From Aptenodytes patagonicus (lineage: Eukaryota; Chordata; Aves; Sphenisciformes; Spheniscidae): DNA of 64,000 bases. Each line of letters begins with the position of its first letter. The first letter of the stretch is position 1. Location of the stretch: the NCBI RefSeq assembly GCF_965638725.1, contig NC_134949.1:122324294-122388293 (forward strand), in the 5' to 3' direction. The notes beneath the pieces are model-generated. The model had not been told where the DNA came from, did not search any database, and worked only from the letters and a program-made list of their open reading frames with translations. The position numbers were made by a program, and so were the translations under genes. This document shows positions 11,689-24,080 of this stretch, in pieces.

Positions 11689-13110
11689 CTTTTAAGAAAA
11701 TAAAATTCATATATGGGACTGGCAGCGTAATAAACTCTTAACTTTTTTATTACGGAAGTTGCAGCCTAAGGAAGACAGTGTGACTTTGGGATCTTGTGTC
11801 TTCAGGCTTCCAAATCTGCATTTTGTTAGTGGAAAGTTACATGCCCTCTCTGCTGCAAGCTGACTGAAGTTAAAACACAATTGACTCCTCATACCGTACA
11901 CCATTTTGACCGACTTTTCATCGTATGATAACAAGAATACCATCTGCGTAAAGAGGAGCAGATCTGCACGCTTTATATACTTGAACGTGATAACCTCAGC
12001 AAAAGCCTGCTCTGTTCCACAAGCAGTTTCTTGCTGTCTTAGAGGTTTGTTTTGAATGCCAGTGTGTACTGTGACAGAAGCCTTAAATTCCAGTATTGAA
12101 TCTTACGATGTTTACAGAGGCAGAAGGAAATTGATGCTGGATACAATTTTAGGAACTTTTCTGACATTCTCTTCCAGCCTCCTCAGGGGCAGTGCTTTTT
12201 GGCTCAGCGGGTCCAGAGCAAAAGATGCAGAGAGACCAACAGTAGCCTCAGTGAAGTGGTTCCTCTGAGCTGCCTTGTAGAATTCCGTGTGGCCGTGGCG
12301 GCAGGATGCTCCCAGTGTCCACTTGCTTGTTCGTGTATCTGTGTGCCTGCATCAGGGTGCTCTTCTCTCACAGCACTCGGTAATCTCGGCAGGTACGGGG
12401 AGGGGAAAAGGCAGGAAGGAGGTTCACTTCACTTGACTCTAAAGAAAAATTTCACAGGGAAGGCCTCTATAAATAGAGGTTGTGTCAAATTGTTTTGCAC
12501 TGCGTTTAGGATAAAAAACAACAAATGTCCAAGCCAGATGCATGCTGCAAGAAGAAACTGAAGAACACTGTTACTCTCAATGACAAGGCATGTTGAGAGG
12601 CTTACTCTGGATTAATTCCACATCCCACCTCACCCCACCCCACGGTTATGTAACCAGAAGTGTAAAATACTTACTTCTAACTGAATTGTATTTAGAAATG
12701 TGAATCTCTCTTAACAAGGAGGAAACTTGGTTCCTTGTAATTACAGAAATAAGTTGAATTTAGAAAATGCCTTTTAACAGAATGGTGAGGACGCTTGTCA
12801 TTCAAAGCTTTTTCAGCTTAGTCTTATTTTGCCAACAGATTTTTCTTTTGTACAAATTACAAGGATATGCTGCAATAATGTTTCAATTTGCATACCACTT
12901 TCTTCTGAAGTAATTTTTTTAAAGTAGCTTATTCTTTATGAAGAAATCGACTTAGAGTAAATTGGTTTTGAGCTTCATGTGGGCTGTTTATTGTAACAAG
13001 CAACTGTTGGTGTTTATATATTTTTTTTTAATTTTGAAGATGTGATCTAATTTTATAAATTTTATGTCCCTGTGTTCATTGAAGAACATAATAAATTTTG
13101 CACATTTACT
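11689..13110 (+). other. IFNAR1: Probable IFNAR1 3' UTR with three candidate poly(A) signals
   Basis: AATAAA occurs at 11699-11704, 11729-11734 and 13090-13095. The first two lie within 50 bases of the stop and would give a very short UTR. The last sits in an AT-rich run and would give a 1.4-kb UTR. I infer the distal site is used at least partly; only transcript data can decide. I see no gene or recognisable repeat here. Confidence 0.5.
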
Positions 13111-13191
13111 ACTTTATCCCTTTCTTGGTTCCATGTATTTTTAACGTAGCGACATTGAAGCTACACCATGGATACTTAGGAAGTTCCCACG

Positions 13192-13785
13192 TGTGCTGTT
13201 TTGGCTGGGGTAGAGTTAATTTTCTTCGTAGTAGCTCGTATGGGGCTGTGTTTTGGATTTGGGCTGAAAACAGTGTTGATAACAGAGGGATGTTTGCGTT
13301 ACTGCTGAGCAGGGCTTACACAGAGTCAAGGCCTTTTCTGTTTCTCACCCCACCCCACCAGCGAGTAGGCTGGGGGTGCACAAGGAGTTGGGAGGGGGCA
13401 CAGCCAGGACAGCTGACCCCAGCTGACCAAAGGGATATTCCACACCGTGTGACGTCATGCTCAGCATATAAAGCTGGGGGAAGAAGAAGGAAGGGGGGGA
13501 CGTTCAGAGTGATGGCGTTTGTCTTCCCAAGTAACCGTTAGCTGTGATGGAGCCCTGATTTCCTGGAGATGGCTGAACACCTGCCTGCCCATGGGAAGTA
13601 GTGAATGAATTCCTTGTTTTGCTTTGCTTGCGTGCGTGGCTTTTGCTTTACCTATTAAACTGCCTTTATCTCGACCCACGAGTTTTCTCACTTTTACCCT
13701 TCCGATTCTCCCCCCCATCCCACCAGGGGGGAGTGAGCGAGCAGCTGTGTGGTGCTTAGTTGCCGGCTGGGGTTAAACCACGACA
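13192..13785 (+). mobile_element. Solo LTR of an avian endogenous retrovirus (ERVL-like), + orientation
   Basis: This 594-bp element starts TGTGCTG and ends CCACGACA, with TG...CA ends. It is flanked by CCACG (13187-13191) and CCATG (13786-13790), a 5-bp target duplication with one C/T difference. Inside, in order, are a perfect CRE palindrome TGACGTCA (13450-13457), TATAAA (13467-13472) and a poly(A) signal ATTAAA (13654-13659), so U3, R and U5 are readable. The other end contains the GGTTAAACCACGACA block I know from very abundant avian LTRs. No internal retroviral sequence adjoins it. The 5-bp duplication favours class III (ERVL); that class call is an inference. Confidence 0.88.
13450..13472 (+). 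promoter_or_regulatory. LTR core promoter: CRE plus TATA box
   Basis: TGACGTCA lies 9 bp upstream of TATAAA in the solo LTR. The promoter faces toward IFNGR2 (same strand). Activity is unproven. Confidence 0.55.
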
Positions 13786-15937
13786 CCATGAGTCTTCAGT
13801 TACTGTCCTTCCTAAAAAGCTCAGTGTGAAGAATATCATACATAAATTTAATTAGGGCTTACATTGGGAGCATTGCATGATTTAGACAAATCAGAAAGAA
13901 AGTGCTAATTCGTTTTCTGAATCGGGCCTTCAGATGAGAACACTGAACGTGAGCATTCCAGTCATTGTGGTCTTTGGTAAATAGCTTCTGCCTCTGAATT
14001 CCTGCGAGCTACTTAAACGAAGACGGTGTGAAGTTGTCTGTATTTGTGTGGTTTCTTCAGTATAATCTGTTTGCTGTGAGGATGCAACTTGTTTATGCAA
14101 TTGTTCCTCTTTAGTGATTTATGCTGTAGCTGGCCTTCCTGGATGTTTTTTCTCCTGGAGAACTTTGATTTCAGTCTATTTTTCTTATTTGTGACCTACT
14201 TCTACAGTAGAGTTTGAGGATGTATTTTCCTTTTGGGGATTTTCTAAACATGAAGCTATTCTAAACACGTTTACTGAAGTAAGGTGTGGTGCGTTTTGGG
14301 CTTTGTTTTGTTTTTTCCTTGCTCATCTAGGGAAAATGTTTCATCTGATATTTCAGCAGCTCACTGTGGGCTATTATTTTGATAACTGTTTCCTGTGACA
14401 CAAGATTTTATTTGCCTCCTGGAGTTTCAGCACTCTGGAAGAAAGCTATTTAATGTGAAGGATTTCACGGTCAGATTTCAAATGCAAAGCAGTCTACAGT
14501 GACTGTTTCTGAAATAGGCAGGATTCATAATTTGCAGGCAATCCACATTTTTCTTCAGAATGTAGAACCAAATGAGCGGTAATGAATATATATTTATGCT
14601 TGAAGTTTGCTTCTAAGATGTCTTACAGAAAATCTTGTATCGGTTCTTTTCAACGTTGCCAGAAGCAGCAAAACCAGAACTGTGAAATGGAAATACTCAT
14701 TCTATTTATACAATATCTAATACTTAAACTGGAAAACTAAGTTCCTAAATACCTGAGGCAATCTCATTCTGATATGTTTCAGCTGTATCCAGAAATACCG
14801 GAGAAATAATTTGAGAGAACTTTTACAGTTCACCTACTAAGAGCAGTTTATTACAGTGCATAAAGGAACTTGGTTTAAATGTCTCTTTTCAATTTCCAAA
14901 GTCTTTCTAAAGAATAAGACCCTTGAAGTGTTTTTCTTTTTCCTTGTTCAAAATTTTTCTAACAACAGAAAGCTAACCTTTATTATGCGGTATGGAAGAA
15001 GTCTGAGGAGGAACTGTATTTGACTCTCTTCACTGAAATTATTCAGTGGGATGAGATACAGCCCTATTAATAATTGAATACTTTCAACTGGACAACGTAG
15101 AGTTGGATTTGTCAGTGTTGCTGGTAAAAATCACAAGCAAGTTAATCAAACCCAGTGTTTTTGAAAAGCACTAGAAGCACTTAACCAATGTTGATGTTGT
15201 GGAGTACGTGTAATATTATCAGCTTTAAGACTCGGTGTGGGGAGGGGCGATGAAGCCGAAGTTTCCCGTCATGGGGTTGTTAGCTGAAAGGAAACCAGCA
15301 TCTGGTAATGATTTTGCATATTGGGTCACATGCTGTGACTTTCCCATGACTTCTGCTTTTGGAATGGATTTTGTTATTAGGATCATTTTTATATGTATAT
15401 TATTTCAGAATCATATGCTTGATGTTGAAACCTGGGTAAGAACGTACAGATAAAAATATAGTCAGTGGAGAACCCCTTTGGTGGTAAAACTTTATGGGAT
15501 ATTGGATGATTTTTGTGGGGATGCTTTACTGAATGATGATTGTGCAGTACCATTAGCACTTGACTGTACTTTGTACTGAAGTACTTGGCATATTTATAAG
15601 TGTTATGTACTGCTCTTTGACATTGGGACGTTATTTCAAAGAAAAAAAATCTCAAGATGCAGGACGGTAGAATTATTTCTCACTTTACTAGGAATTTCAG
15701 TGTCTTTTGGGTAGGGGGAAGCAGAGGAGATCTGAAGAGGAGGAATTGCAGTAGATGGCTATGTTCTATTCTTCCTACCAGTACAAGGGTTTTTTTGAAT
15801 GCGTGCCAGTGATGATTTTCACTTAAGATGAAATTCATAGGTACAGTAGTACTTGGTAATGGATAATTTGAGGTAAATTAAGAAATGTAGGTAAGTCTTG
15901 GGGCATATCTGCCTTTCTTAGGGATTGATGACTTCAA
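13786..15937. other. Intergenic DNA, nothing recognised
   Basis: This is AT-rich unique-looking sequence between the solo LTR and the next CR1. I saw no exon, RNA gene or repeat. Confidence 0.6.
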
Positions 15938-16480
15938 TGATCTACCTTTACTCAGCGCTGGTGAGGCCACACCTGGAACACTGTGTCCAGTTCTGGGCTC
16001 CCCAGTACAAGAGAGGCATGGACACACTGCAGAGAGCCCAGCGAAGGGCCACGAAGATGATGAAGGGACTGGAGCACCTCTCCTGTGAGGAAAGGCTGGG
16101 AGAGCTGGGACTGTTCAGCCTGGAGAAGAGAAGGCTCGGGGGGATCTCATCAGTGTATATAAATACCCGAAGGGAGGGTGCAAAGAGGACGGAGCCAGGC
16201 TCTTTCCAGTGGTGCCCAGTGGCTGGACCAGAGGCAATGGGCACAAACTGAAACACAGGAGGTTCCCGCTGAACGTCAGGAAACACTTTTTCACTGTGAG
16301 GGTGGCCGAGCACTGGCACGGGTTGCCCAGAGAGGCTGTGGAGTCTCCATCCCTGGAGATACTCAAAAGCCGTCTGGACACGGTCCCGGGCAACCGGCTC
16401 TGGGTGGCCCTGCTTGAGCAGGGGAGGTGGACCAGATGCCCTCCAGAAGTGCCTTCCAACCCCAGCCATTCTGTAATTCT
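15938..16480 (+). mobile_element. CR1 LINE 3' fragment (copy C)
   Basis: From CTCAGCGCTGGTGAGGCC (15951) to CCATTCTGTAATTCT (16480) this matches the copy at 60755-61577 almost base for base. It encodes decayed CR1 C-terminal sequence ([49 protein letters not shown]). It belongs to another CR1 subfamily than the copies at 25.1 and 31.3 kb, with a CTTCCAACCCCAGCCATTCTG tail. Confidence 0.9.
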
Positions 16481-19379
16481 CTCTTTTTGGACGGTATTGC
16501 AAGACATTTAAGATAGGAACTAAGCCACTTGTTCTGTTCTTTTCTTCAGATGCTTTGTCAAGGCCCCATTAAAAGTATAATTGCAGCAAACTTCAAACCA
16601 TGAGGTAGCTGATAAACAGCCACATGAAAATAATCAGTCTCGGTGCTGAGCAGTTAAACTTAAGCTAGAGGAATACCAGGCTTGGCATAGTTTTCCTGAC
16701 AATCACAGTTTGTTAGGGTTGCAGGTAAGCCTGGAAAATTTCTGACAGATAGGCTTGTGGCACTGAGAGATATTGCTTGGTAAATCTTTAAGGAAAAATA
16801 TACTCTTGTTGCAGGTTGATAGTCATCAGAATAAAATGAAAATCCTATGACACTTAACTTGCATTTCTTAACTGTCCACCTACCCCTCCCCCAAATTTCC
16901 CTATTTGTAGCACGCAACTAAGAAGTGCAGCTTTAAGAATCCCAAGGCATCAGACGAAGTGCCACTTTTTGACAAACAAGTTATTTGCCATTACTGTCTG
17001 TGACACATAATCCAAACTTTCAAAGACTTGCTTAAGTGATTGATCACATAGTGAGTATTTTAAGTAAATTTCTAGAAATGTAAGCAAGATTGCCTGCAAG
17101 TTTTCTAGCAAGAGAGCTTTTCCTAGACCGTCAACCCTTTACTTACTCCAGTCAGTTGGATTATAGAACTGGGGAGACACGTGCAGCAGAAAACATAGTT
17201 GTAGAGCTGCTTCCTCTTGACATTGCCTGCGTGTCTGATGCTGCAGCTAGCTGGCAAGTGCGTTTCACACACATCTCAGTGAGGAAGGCTTTCCAATTAC
17301 ATTAGAGTAGTGGTGGCCTTAGTAAATTCTTGTTTTTATCACAGCTGATATTTCCTAGGCATCTTCTTTCCCACTGAGGCCAAAAAACCCCCAACCCTTA
17401 AAACTGTCACTGTACTCTAACTAATATCCCATTTAAAAAACCAACATGACATTGTGGGCAGTCAGGACAAATTATTTTATTTAGCTTCTTGGAAAATATT
17501 TTGGCAAATTTTACACTAGAAAAATTTGTATTGTCAAAGTATCTTGATTTCACAACAGAATCTAAAAGATCTTGAAATCACTGAACAGCGGCTGTTGTCT
17601 TTTCTTTGCACAAGCAACAAAGGTAATACCAGGAAATCCTATTTTTAATATAGATAGGCACAGACTGTGGGAATTTATTCAGTGGTGTTGAATTGATGGT
17701 GCCAAAATGACCATCTAAGCATCTGTAGTAATTGCAAAATTATTGTAACTAGTGGAAGCTACCACCACATAAGCAACACATGATCTAGTTAATCTGACAG
17801 GGAATTGCATAGCATCAAGGAAACTTCTGCTTGACCGTGTACCAACGTTTTGACATGGAGACACCAAACTTGAAAAATCCTATACTTTCAACTAATTTTC
17901 TCTTTTGTGCGGTTTCTGGCATCCCAGAAATAATCTCGTAATTAGTACCAAATCCAATTCTGTTGCCTTGCTGATGCCTTTTTCCTAAGACAGCAAAGGC
18001 AAAGCATATTCAAAAAGAAGATGGTGGCAGTGGCAGCTTTGCTTAGCTTTCAGTAACTATATTCCCTTTTCCTTCATTGAGTGTCATTTATTTACTGAAC
18101 CTGCCAGGTATGGTTATCCAATCACATGAAAAGTGAGGTTTTTTTCCCCTGGCGTCTCTTTCTAGAAGTAGTGTTGGTACCTAATGTTTTGAGCTCCCTC
18201 TGCTGGTCTTGTAACAGCAAATTAAAAATCCTCACCCAAGGTTAAGATGGGACAAGGACAGGGGTGATACTCAAACAGCCTTGTAAAAATACTTTTTTTT
18301 TTTTCAGATTCATTAAACAGTCTCTTAAAAGGAGACTGATTTCAAATTAAAATATCCAAACTATTTAGCCAGTAATTTTCTGCCACAATGACCTTATCCT
18401 TAGATCCTTGCCCGTAATCCATATATATATTTGTAACTGACTGGCTGTGTAGTAAAGCAAAGCTGTTGATTTAAAGTATATCAGAATAGTGATTTTATTA
18501 AAATTTTCTTTTCTGTCCTCTATTTTCAAATGAGATTCAAGGTCAGCGTATAAATGTATAATTTTGTTTAAAAACACTTCTTTTTAGCTAATGACTTCTG
18601 AAAGAAATGTGCAATTTATGTATGGCAATTGTCTCTGTGCTCTGCACGTAAGTATTGTAAGTATCAACAACAAAAAGGTTGTTGTTATTCTGTAATATCA
18701 AATGGAGAGAAGGCCACAGCTGTTTGTCAATTATTTGAACATCATGTGGCTGCTTAGGCATGTGTTGCCAGTTTGTATACTGTCTCATAAGACTTCTGAC
18801 TCATTAATGGATCTTCCAGCATTGTTTCTTTGAGGATATCCACTGAGGACTCTGATATTAACTCTTCTTGAAATAAATGTCCGAAATCCATTCCCTCTAG
18901 CACAGAATCCCTGAGTCTTGCACATTTAAACTAGGTTAGACTGATACACATATATATCCATACTAGCTGATACTTATAAACACTTGTCAGCTCTTTTGTT
19001 TCAGCATTGTCATTTCCTTGGGGGTTTTTTGGGCGGAGGGGGGGTGTCTGATTAGCATCTCTACAGAAAACCCAGGGTAGCATGTTCTAGTAACAGAGTA
19101 AAACTTCAGAAAGAGGTCCCTTTCCAAAAACGCTTTCAGGTATTGTTTGTGAAATGATTTGCAGTGTGCCACAAGGTGTATGACAAAGGAAATGAAATTT
19201 CTGTATTCATTAATACTGTAATCGGTTTCATGTGTGTAGTTCACGGTTAGCTTTGCCAATTTCTGCCTTTTTTTACCCTTCTCCAGCTGCTCTATCTCAG
19301 GACTCCCTCCTGCCCAGCTGCTGGAGCCCAGCCCAGGGACCTGGGGTCTTGGCCCAGGCTGAGGGACGTGGCTACTACT
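16481..19379. other. Intergenic DNA, nothing recognised
   Basis: I recognised no gene or mobile element in this stretch. It contains only short A/T homopolymers, such as the T-rich run near 18293-18304. Confidence 0.6.
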
Positions 19380-20190
19380 CTCCTGTTTGCAGGTTCAACC
19401 AGTAGCAAAGCTGAGCACGTGTCCCAGGGACACACACACAGAGGACACTGACGTGGCTGGTTAGGCTGCTGCAGACAAGATGCACCTACATATAGGACTC
19501 ACATAAAGCATAAATAGCCAAGTCCCCTTCCTCCTCTTCGGCTGGTAGAGATAGAAGCTTACTAGAGAAAGCACACACACATGCATTGATCCCCAAGTAC
19601 CAGCGTGGTATGCCCCTGCCCTGGTCCCAGGCCCTCTTACCTGCTTCATGGTCCCCTGCTCCCTGGCTAGTCCAGTTTGATGTTCACTAGCAAACACACG
19701 CACTCACACACTTGTCCCACTGGCACTCTGTCTGCAAGTTCCCCTGGGTACCAGCACAAACCCTTGCCCGCTTGATACCCGAGGCTCCCCTGCTTGCTGG
19801 CTAGTCCAGCTTGGAGTTTGCTAGCGAATACACACATACACCCCATGCACACCAGGGATTAGGGAAGACACAGACACGTGTCGTTTCCCACCCCCTCCCG
19901 CCCCGCCAGCAGCCAGTACCAGGCACGCAGGCTGTGACCTGCAGTCCTGCTCCAGCTGCCGGTGCTGAGCCCTGCTCTCACCTCACTCGCTAGTCCCCCC
20001 AGGGAGCTGGTTTTCAGGACACACACCATTCCCGCCCCAGTGGCTGGAGGTTAAAGACCCCTACTCCAGTAGCTGACACCACACCCCTGGTCTGACTCCA
20101 GACCATGGCACCAAATCCATTCTCACACACGCGGAGCTCTCACCGGTAGCTGGCACTTAGTCCTTGCTGTACGCATACACACAGGATGGA
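19380..20190. repeat. Degenerate tandem repeat of about 126-134 bp, CA-rich
   Basis: Related units begin near 19539 (GGCTGGTAGAG), 19665 (GGCTAGTCCAG) and 19799 (GGCTAGTCCAG). Each runs into an ACTAGC-AAACACAC or GCTAGC-AATACACAC block. Weaker echoes with ACACACAC motifs occur near 19430, 20010 and 20170. GC content is above that of the surroundings. The block could be the repeat-bearing U3 of an old LTR, but I could not place LTR ends. Confidence 0.6.
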
Positions 20191-23100
20191 GAATGAGATT
20201 ACCCAGAGAAATAAATAGTTAAGAAAAGATTTCATAATAAGATACAAGAAGATAGGACAGACTACAGGGATTAGGCGCAGGGCTCAGCCAGACAAGTGTA
20301 CAGACTGGCCCTGTTTTACATGCAACCAGCCCCTTTTATACCCTTTTCTGTCTAGCCCCCTCTTTGTTCCTTCCTGCTTCCCATTCCCTCTGTGCATCCT
20401 CTCATGCGTTTGTACAGCTCTATTGATTCCTGAACACCTCCCAGCTGGGTGTCTGGGATCCCCCTGGTTGACAATCTGAATCAGTTGCAAATTCCAGGTT
20501 GGGTCTTCCCAGTCCTGCGAGTGGTGCCTGTAGTTTCTGGAGAGCCCATCTAGCAGTGTGAGTGGTGAGTGGTTTGTTTTGTCAGGTCTGTCCCCTGTAT
20601 ACTTTGTTTCTGCTTTTCTGCTTTTTCCCTTAGTTTCCTAATTGACGAGGTCCCTGATCAGATAACCTTGCTGGAATAGCTCCTGGACCAGGAGCTGACG
20701 CTCTCCTTCCACATAACCTTACACCGAGAAGATGATTTATTTCATAATATACAAAACAAACATTTACTGAGCTCCCAAATGTCTAGACATTTGAGGGAGG
20801 TTGTCATATAAGCAATCCTGGAAAAGGTCTAGCCATGAGACCCTGCTTGATATCCCAAGAAAGGTGCCTGTTGGCATTTTGAGCCAAAAGGTCTTTTACA
20901 CTGCGTGTAAAATACATGTATAAACTTACCAGAAAAATTCCTGCCAGGTGGACTGTTTTTGTTTGTGCCCTGGTAGGATCTAAGGTCATCTGTCAAACCT
21001 GTCTGTCCTCGGCCCTGGGCTCTTCTGCAACTTGAGAGGTTTTTTTGAAAGGCCAGAGGGGAAAAAAAGGGGGGGATTTTGTAGCTCTGTATGATAGCAT
21101 GTCTCTTCCTTCCTGCACATGATAAAGATCATAGTGAGCACAGAGTTTCTTATCTTTTTGTGTCAAAGTAAAACACACACGCAAGTTCATAGTTGGAAAG
21201 CTGAAAAATCTTAAAAGATGTTAGCAGTTTTGTGTCTTTGCCCTATGGGAATGATGATACCTCAAAACTTTTAAATCTTTCCATGAGAGGCTCAGAAAGA
21301 TTTTTCTTAAATCATCACTTCTCAGTAAATGTGTGTGGTGTACGTACATGCATGCATACACTGGTGCATCTGCCTTCCTCTTGAGCACGTTTTCTACTGA
21401 AAGTTTTTAAGAGTTAATTTCCTCCTTTGAGTTTACAGGCCCTGTTCCTGCAGATGAAGCCCCAGAAAATGTCTAGGTTTTTTCACCGTGGCCCGGTCTG
21501 CAGGACTGGGGCCCTGCTCCTTTTTTTCTTTTCTTAATTTGTGCTAGCATCAAGGTTGTAAATGTATGAATGGGATACAATCTAAATTATCCTTCAAATA
21601 CACACCTAGATTTGCAGTCACACTGAGCAACCTGTATGTACATGCTGCACTGGCTAGACTATTATTTACCCTGGCTGCATCAGTCATTCCTGTCCATACA
21701 TGCCCTTATACGTCAGAAGAACTTCTTTCTTGACTGAGTCATAGCAAATTTCCTTTCACACCTTCCTAGCAAACTGGCTTATTTTTTTGTAAGGCCCTTG
21801 TTGACCTCCTAAAAGCTTATTCACTTCTCTGGTATGACCAGTTTTTCCTCATCCCCCACTTTCTCTTCATACCGATTCTTCTGCACGAGTTCTGTATACT
21901 GCTCTGAAACTTTGGCTGCCTATAGCCACGTTTCTTCTAGTGGAAGGGGCTCCTCTCCTGCAGAGCCACTGCTGTTTCCTTTACTGCTTTGACAAAGAAC
22001 ATAGAGCATGTGTTGGTATTACCAGCCTGGCTTTTCAACTAAAGGCTAAGCGTGCAAGCGATGATGGTAGCAACTAGCAGTCGAGACTAAGGTTTCTGCG
22101 GTGCTTTCGCCAGAAAACAGCAAGGAGACTTTCTTCATTCTCTGGGGTGGCCTCAGAGTATTCTTCATTAGAAAACCAGATCTCGCCTACCCCAGCAGCA
22201 GCATGAGATCTCTAACAGTTCCCTCACCTTTGCTCCGTTATGTCTCTGCCTACAGTCGCTACAGGAGAGGGTCACCGGAGCTCCGGGTCCTTTTGTGTTA
22301 TATCTACAGCTGTGATTTCCTATCTGCTCGTGCACGATCAAAGGCAAATGGCTCAAGTAATGCTCCTTATCCCTGTGTCAGAGGCCATAAAGGAATGTCA
22401 TTGCCTATACATAAAGCAGCGTCCTTTCTCTAGTCATAGGATCAATCTGTTTACATTGCAGAGAAACTCTACAAAGTCCGTATCAGATACGGGAGGTCTG
22501 GATGCAGCTTTGGCAGAAAGTTTGGTTCTCCCAGTGCCTTCAGCTTCCCTGCTAGATCAACTGCCGTATCAGTTGTCCTTCAAAGACATTCTCTGCCACA
22601 AATTTCTGGGTTTAAGTGCTGAGGACTTACTATTTGCAGAAAATAATATCTAGCAATAGGAATTAAGTGCTTTGTTCAACCAAGGTTTTTCCAGAAAGCT
22701 ATTAAGATCTTGAATCCTACCTCTAGGAGGAAAACCACTTTCTGCCCATACTGTGTATCTGCTCTTTTGCGAAAACTTTCTCATACAGAAGCCTCTGAGA
22801 TGTAAGCAGAGTTTTCATTAATGCATCAAATTAATTCAGCCATATTTGCACTGCAGTCCTTGACTCTAAAGAACTTTTGAGAGTAACCTAAAGAACACAA
22901 ATCGATATAGTTTTCCCAGCTTTAGTCACCAGTTCCCCTTTACAGTCCCCAAAGTTACCATCCCCAAGGGATGTTGCGGTAAATGTCTCATCACACTTGG
23001 CAGACTATAATGCTGGACAAATAGATGGCATTTGGTTACGATGTCTATAACTGACTTAAAGCATTAGCATTTCCAAACCCATCTTGCCTAGTTCTTTTTC

Positions 23101-23564
23101 AGGGACCTTACTCAATCTCCTGTTGGAGGAGATTCTCATAAGTAATATTGCTCAGTCTGAGAGTGACAGATTCAGTTCCTATTCACCTTCAGAGAAAGAG
23201 GTGTAACAGTTACTATTTCCTGGTTACTTCCTGAAAGAGTGGTGGTTCGAGGCTTCTTTTAGATCTCGGGAACCTAAGTGCTTTTATCTACATATTTTAA
23301 AATTTGGTACACTTATTCTAGCATCTGTAATTCCTTTCAGTAAAGGGATTAATTCACATCTCTCAGTCTGCAAGCTGCGTATTTTGACATCACATCTAAG
23401 TCTTCTATCAGAAGTATCTTTGCTTCATAGTGGTCCCAAACCTTTCCTAATTTAGAGTCACAACCCTCTTTTTGTCTTTCCATGAATGCACAGAGTCTTT
23501 GGGAGAACTGAACACTAAGTGCTCAGTTCAGGTAAAAGGGGAACAGCTGAACGAGATGACTGGC
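20191..23564. other. Intergenic DNA of unclear nature
   Basis: I recognised no established gene or element. The part at 22100-22650 has higher GC and overlapping open frames on both strands (110 and 137 codons on +), but no protein family was recognised. It could be a decayed mobile element or retrocopy. Confidence 0.4.
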
Positions 23565-24075
23565 TGTTGTGGTTTAACCCGGCAGGCAGCTAACCACCAC
23601 ACAGCCATTTGCTCACTCCCTCCCCGCCCCCAGTGGGATGGGGGAGACAATCGGGAAAAAAAAAAGTAAAATTCGTGGGAAAATACTACTAATAATAATA
23701 ATGATAAAAGAATATACAAAGCAAGTGACGCACAATGCAATTGCTCACCACCCGCCAACTGATGCCCAGCCAGTCCCCGAGCAGTGGCCCCCCCCGCCAG
23801 CTTCCCCCAGTTTATGTACTGAGCATGACGTCACATGGTATGGAATGTCCCTTGGGCCGGTTTGGCTGGGCCCCCTCCCAGCTTCTTGTGCACCTCCAGC
23901 CTTCTCAGTCGGTAGAGCATGGGAAGCTGAAAAGTCCTTGACTAGTGTAAGCACTGCTTAGCAACAACTAAAACATCGGCGTGTTATCAACATTATTCTC
24001 ATCCTAAATCCAAAACACAGCACTGTATCAGCTACGAGGAAGGAAATTAACTCTATCCCAGCCGAAACCAGGACA
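23565..24075 (-). mobile_element. Solo LTR of the same ERVL-like family, - orientation, perfect 5-bp target duplication
   Basis: On the minus strand this 511-bp element starts TGTCCTGGTTTCGGCTGGG and ends GGTTAAACCACAACA, the same ends as the LTR at 13192-13785. It is flanked on both sides by CTGGC (23560-23564 and 24076-24080), a perfect 5-bp target duplication. The CRE palindrome TGACGTCA is kept at 23826-23833. The TATA box is degraded to TACATAAA (23811-23818, minus). No internal retroviral DNA remains, so it is the product of LTR-LTR recombination. Confidence 0.9.
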
Positions 24076-24080
24076 CTGGC

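Noticed and set aside
13192-13785. STAT-type GAS site (TTCNNNGAA) or ISRE in the LTR
   Set aside because: I looked by eye and found only a near match (TTCCTGGAG); no perfect site, so interferon responsiveness is not claimed.
22240-22653. 137-codon open frame as a host gene
   Set aside because: No recognised family, no splice partners and overlap with other frames; kept only as a low-interest observation.
13192-24080. The two LTRs as ends of a single provirus
   Set aside because: They lie in opposite orientation, each has its own 5-bp target duplication, and no retroviral coding sequence lies between them.
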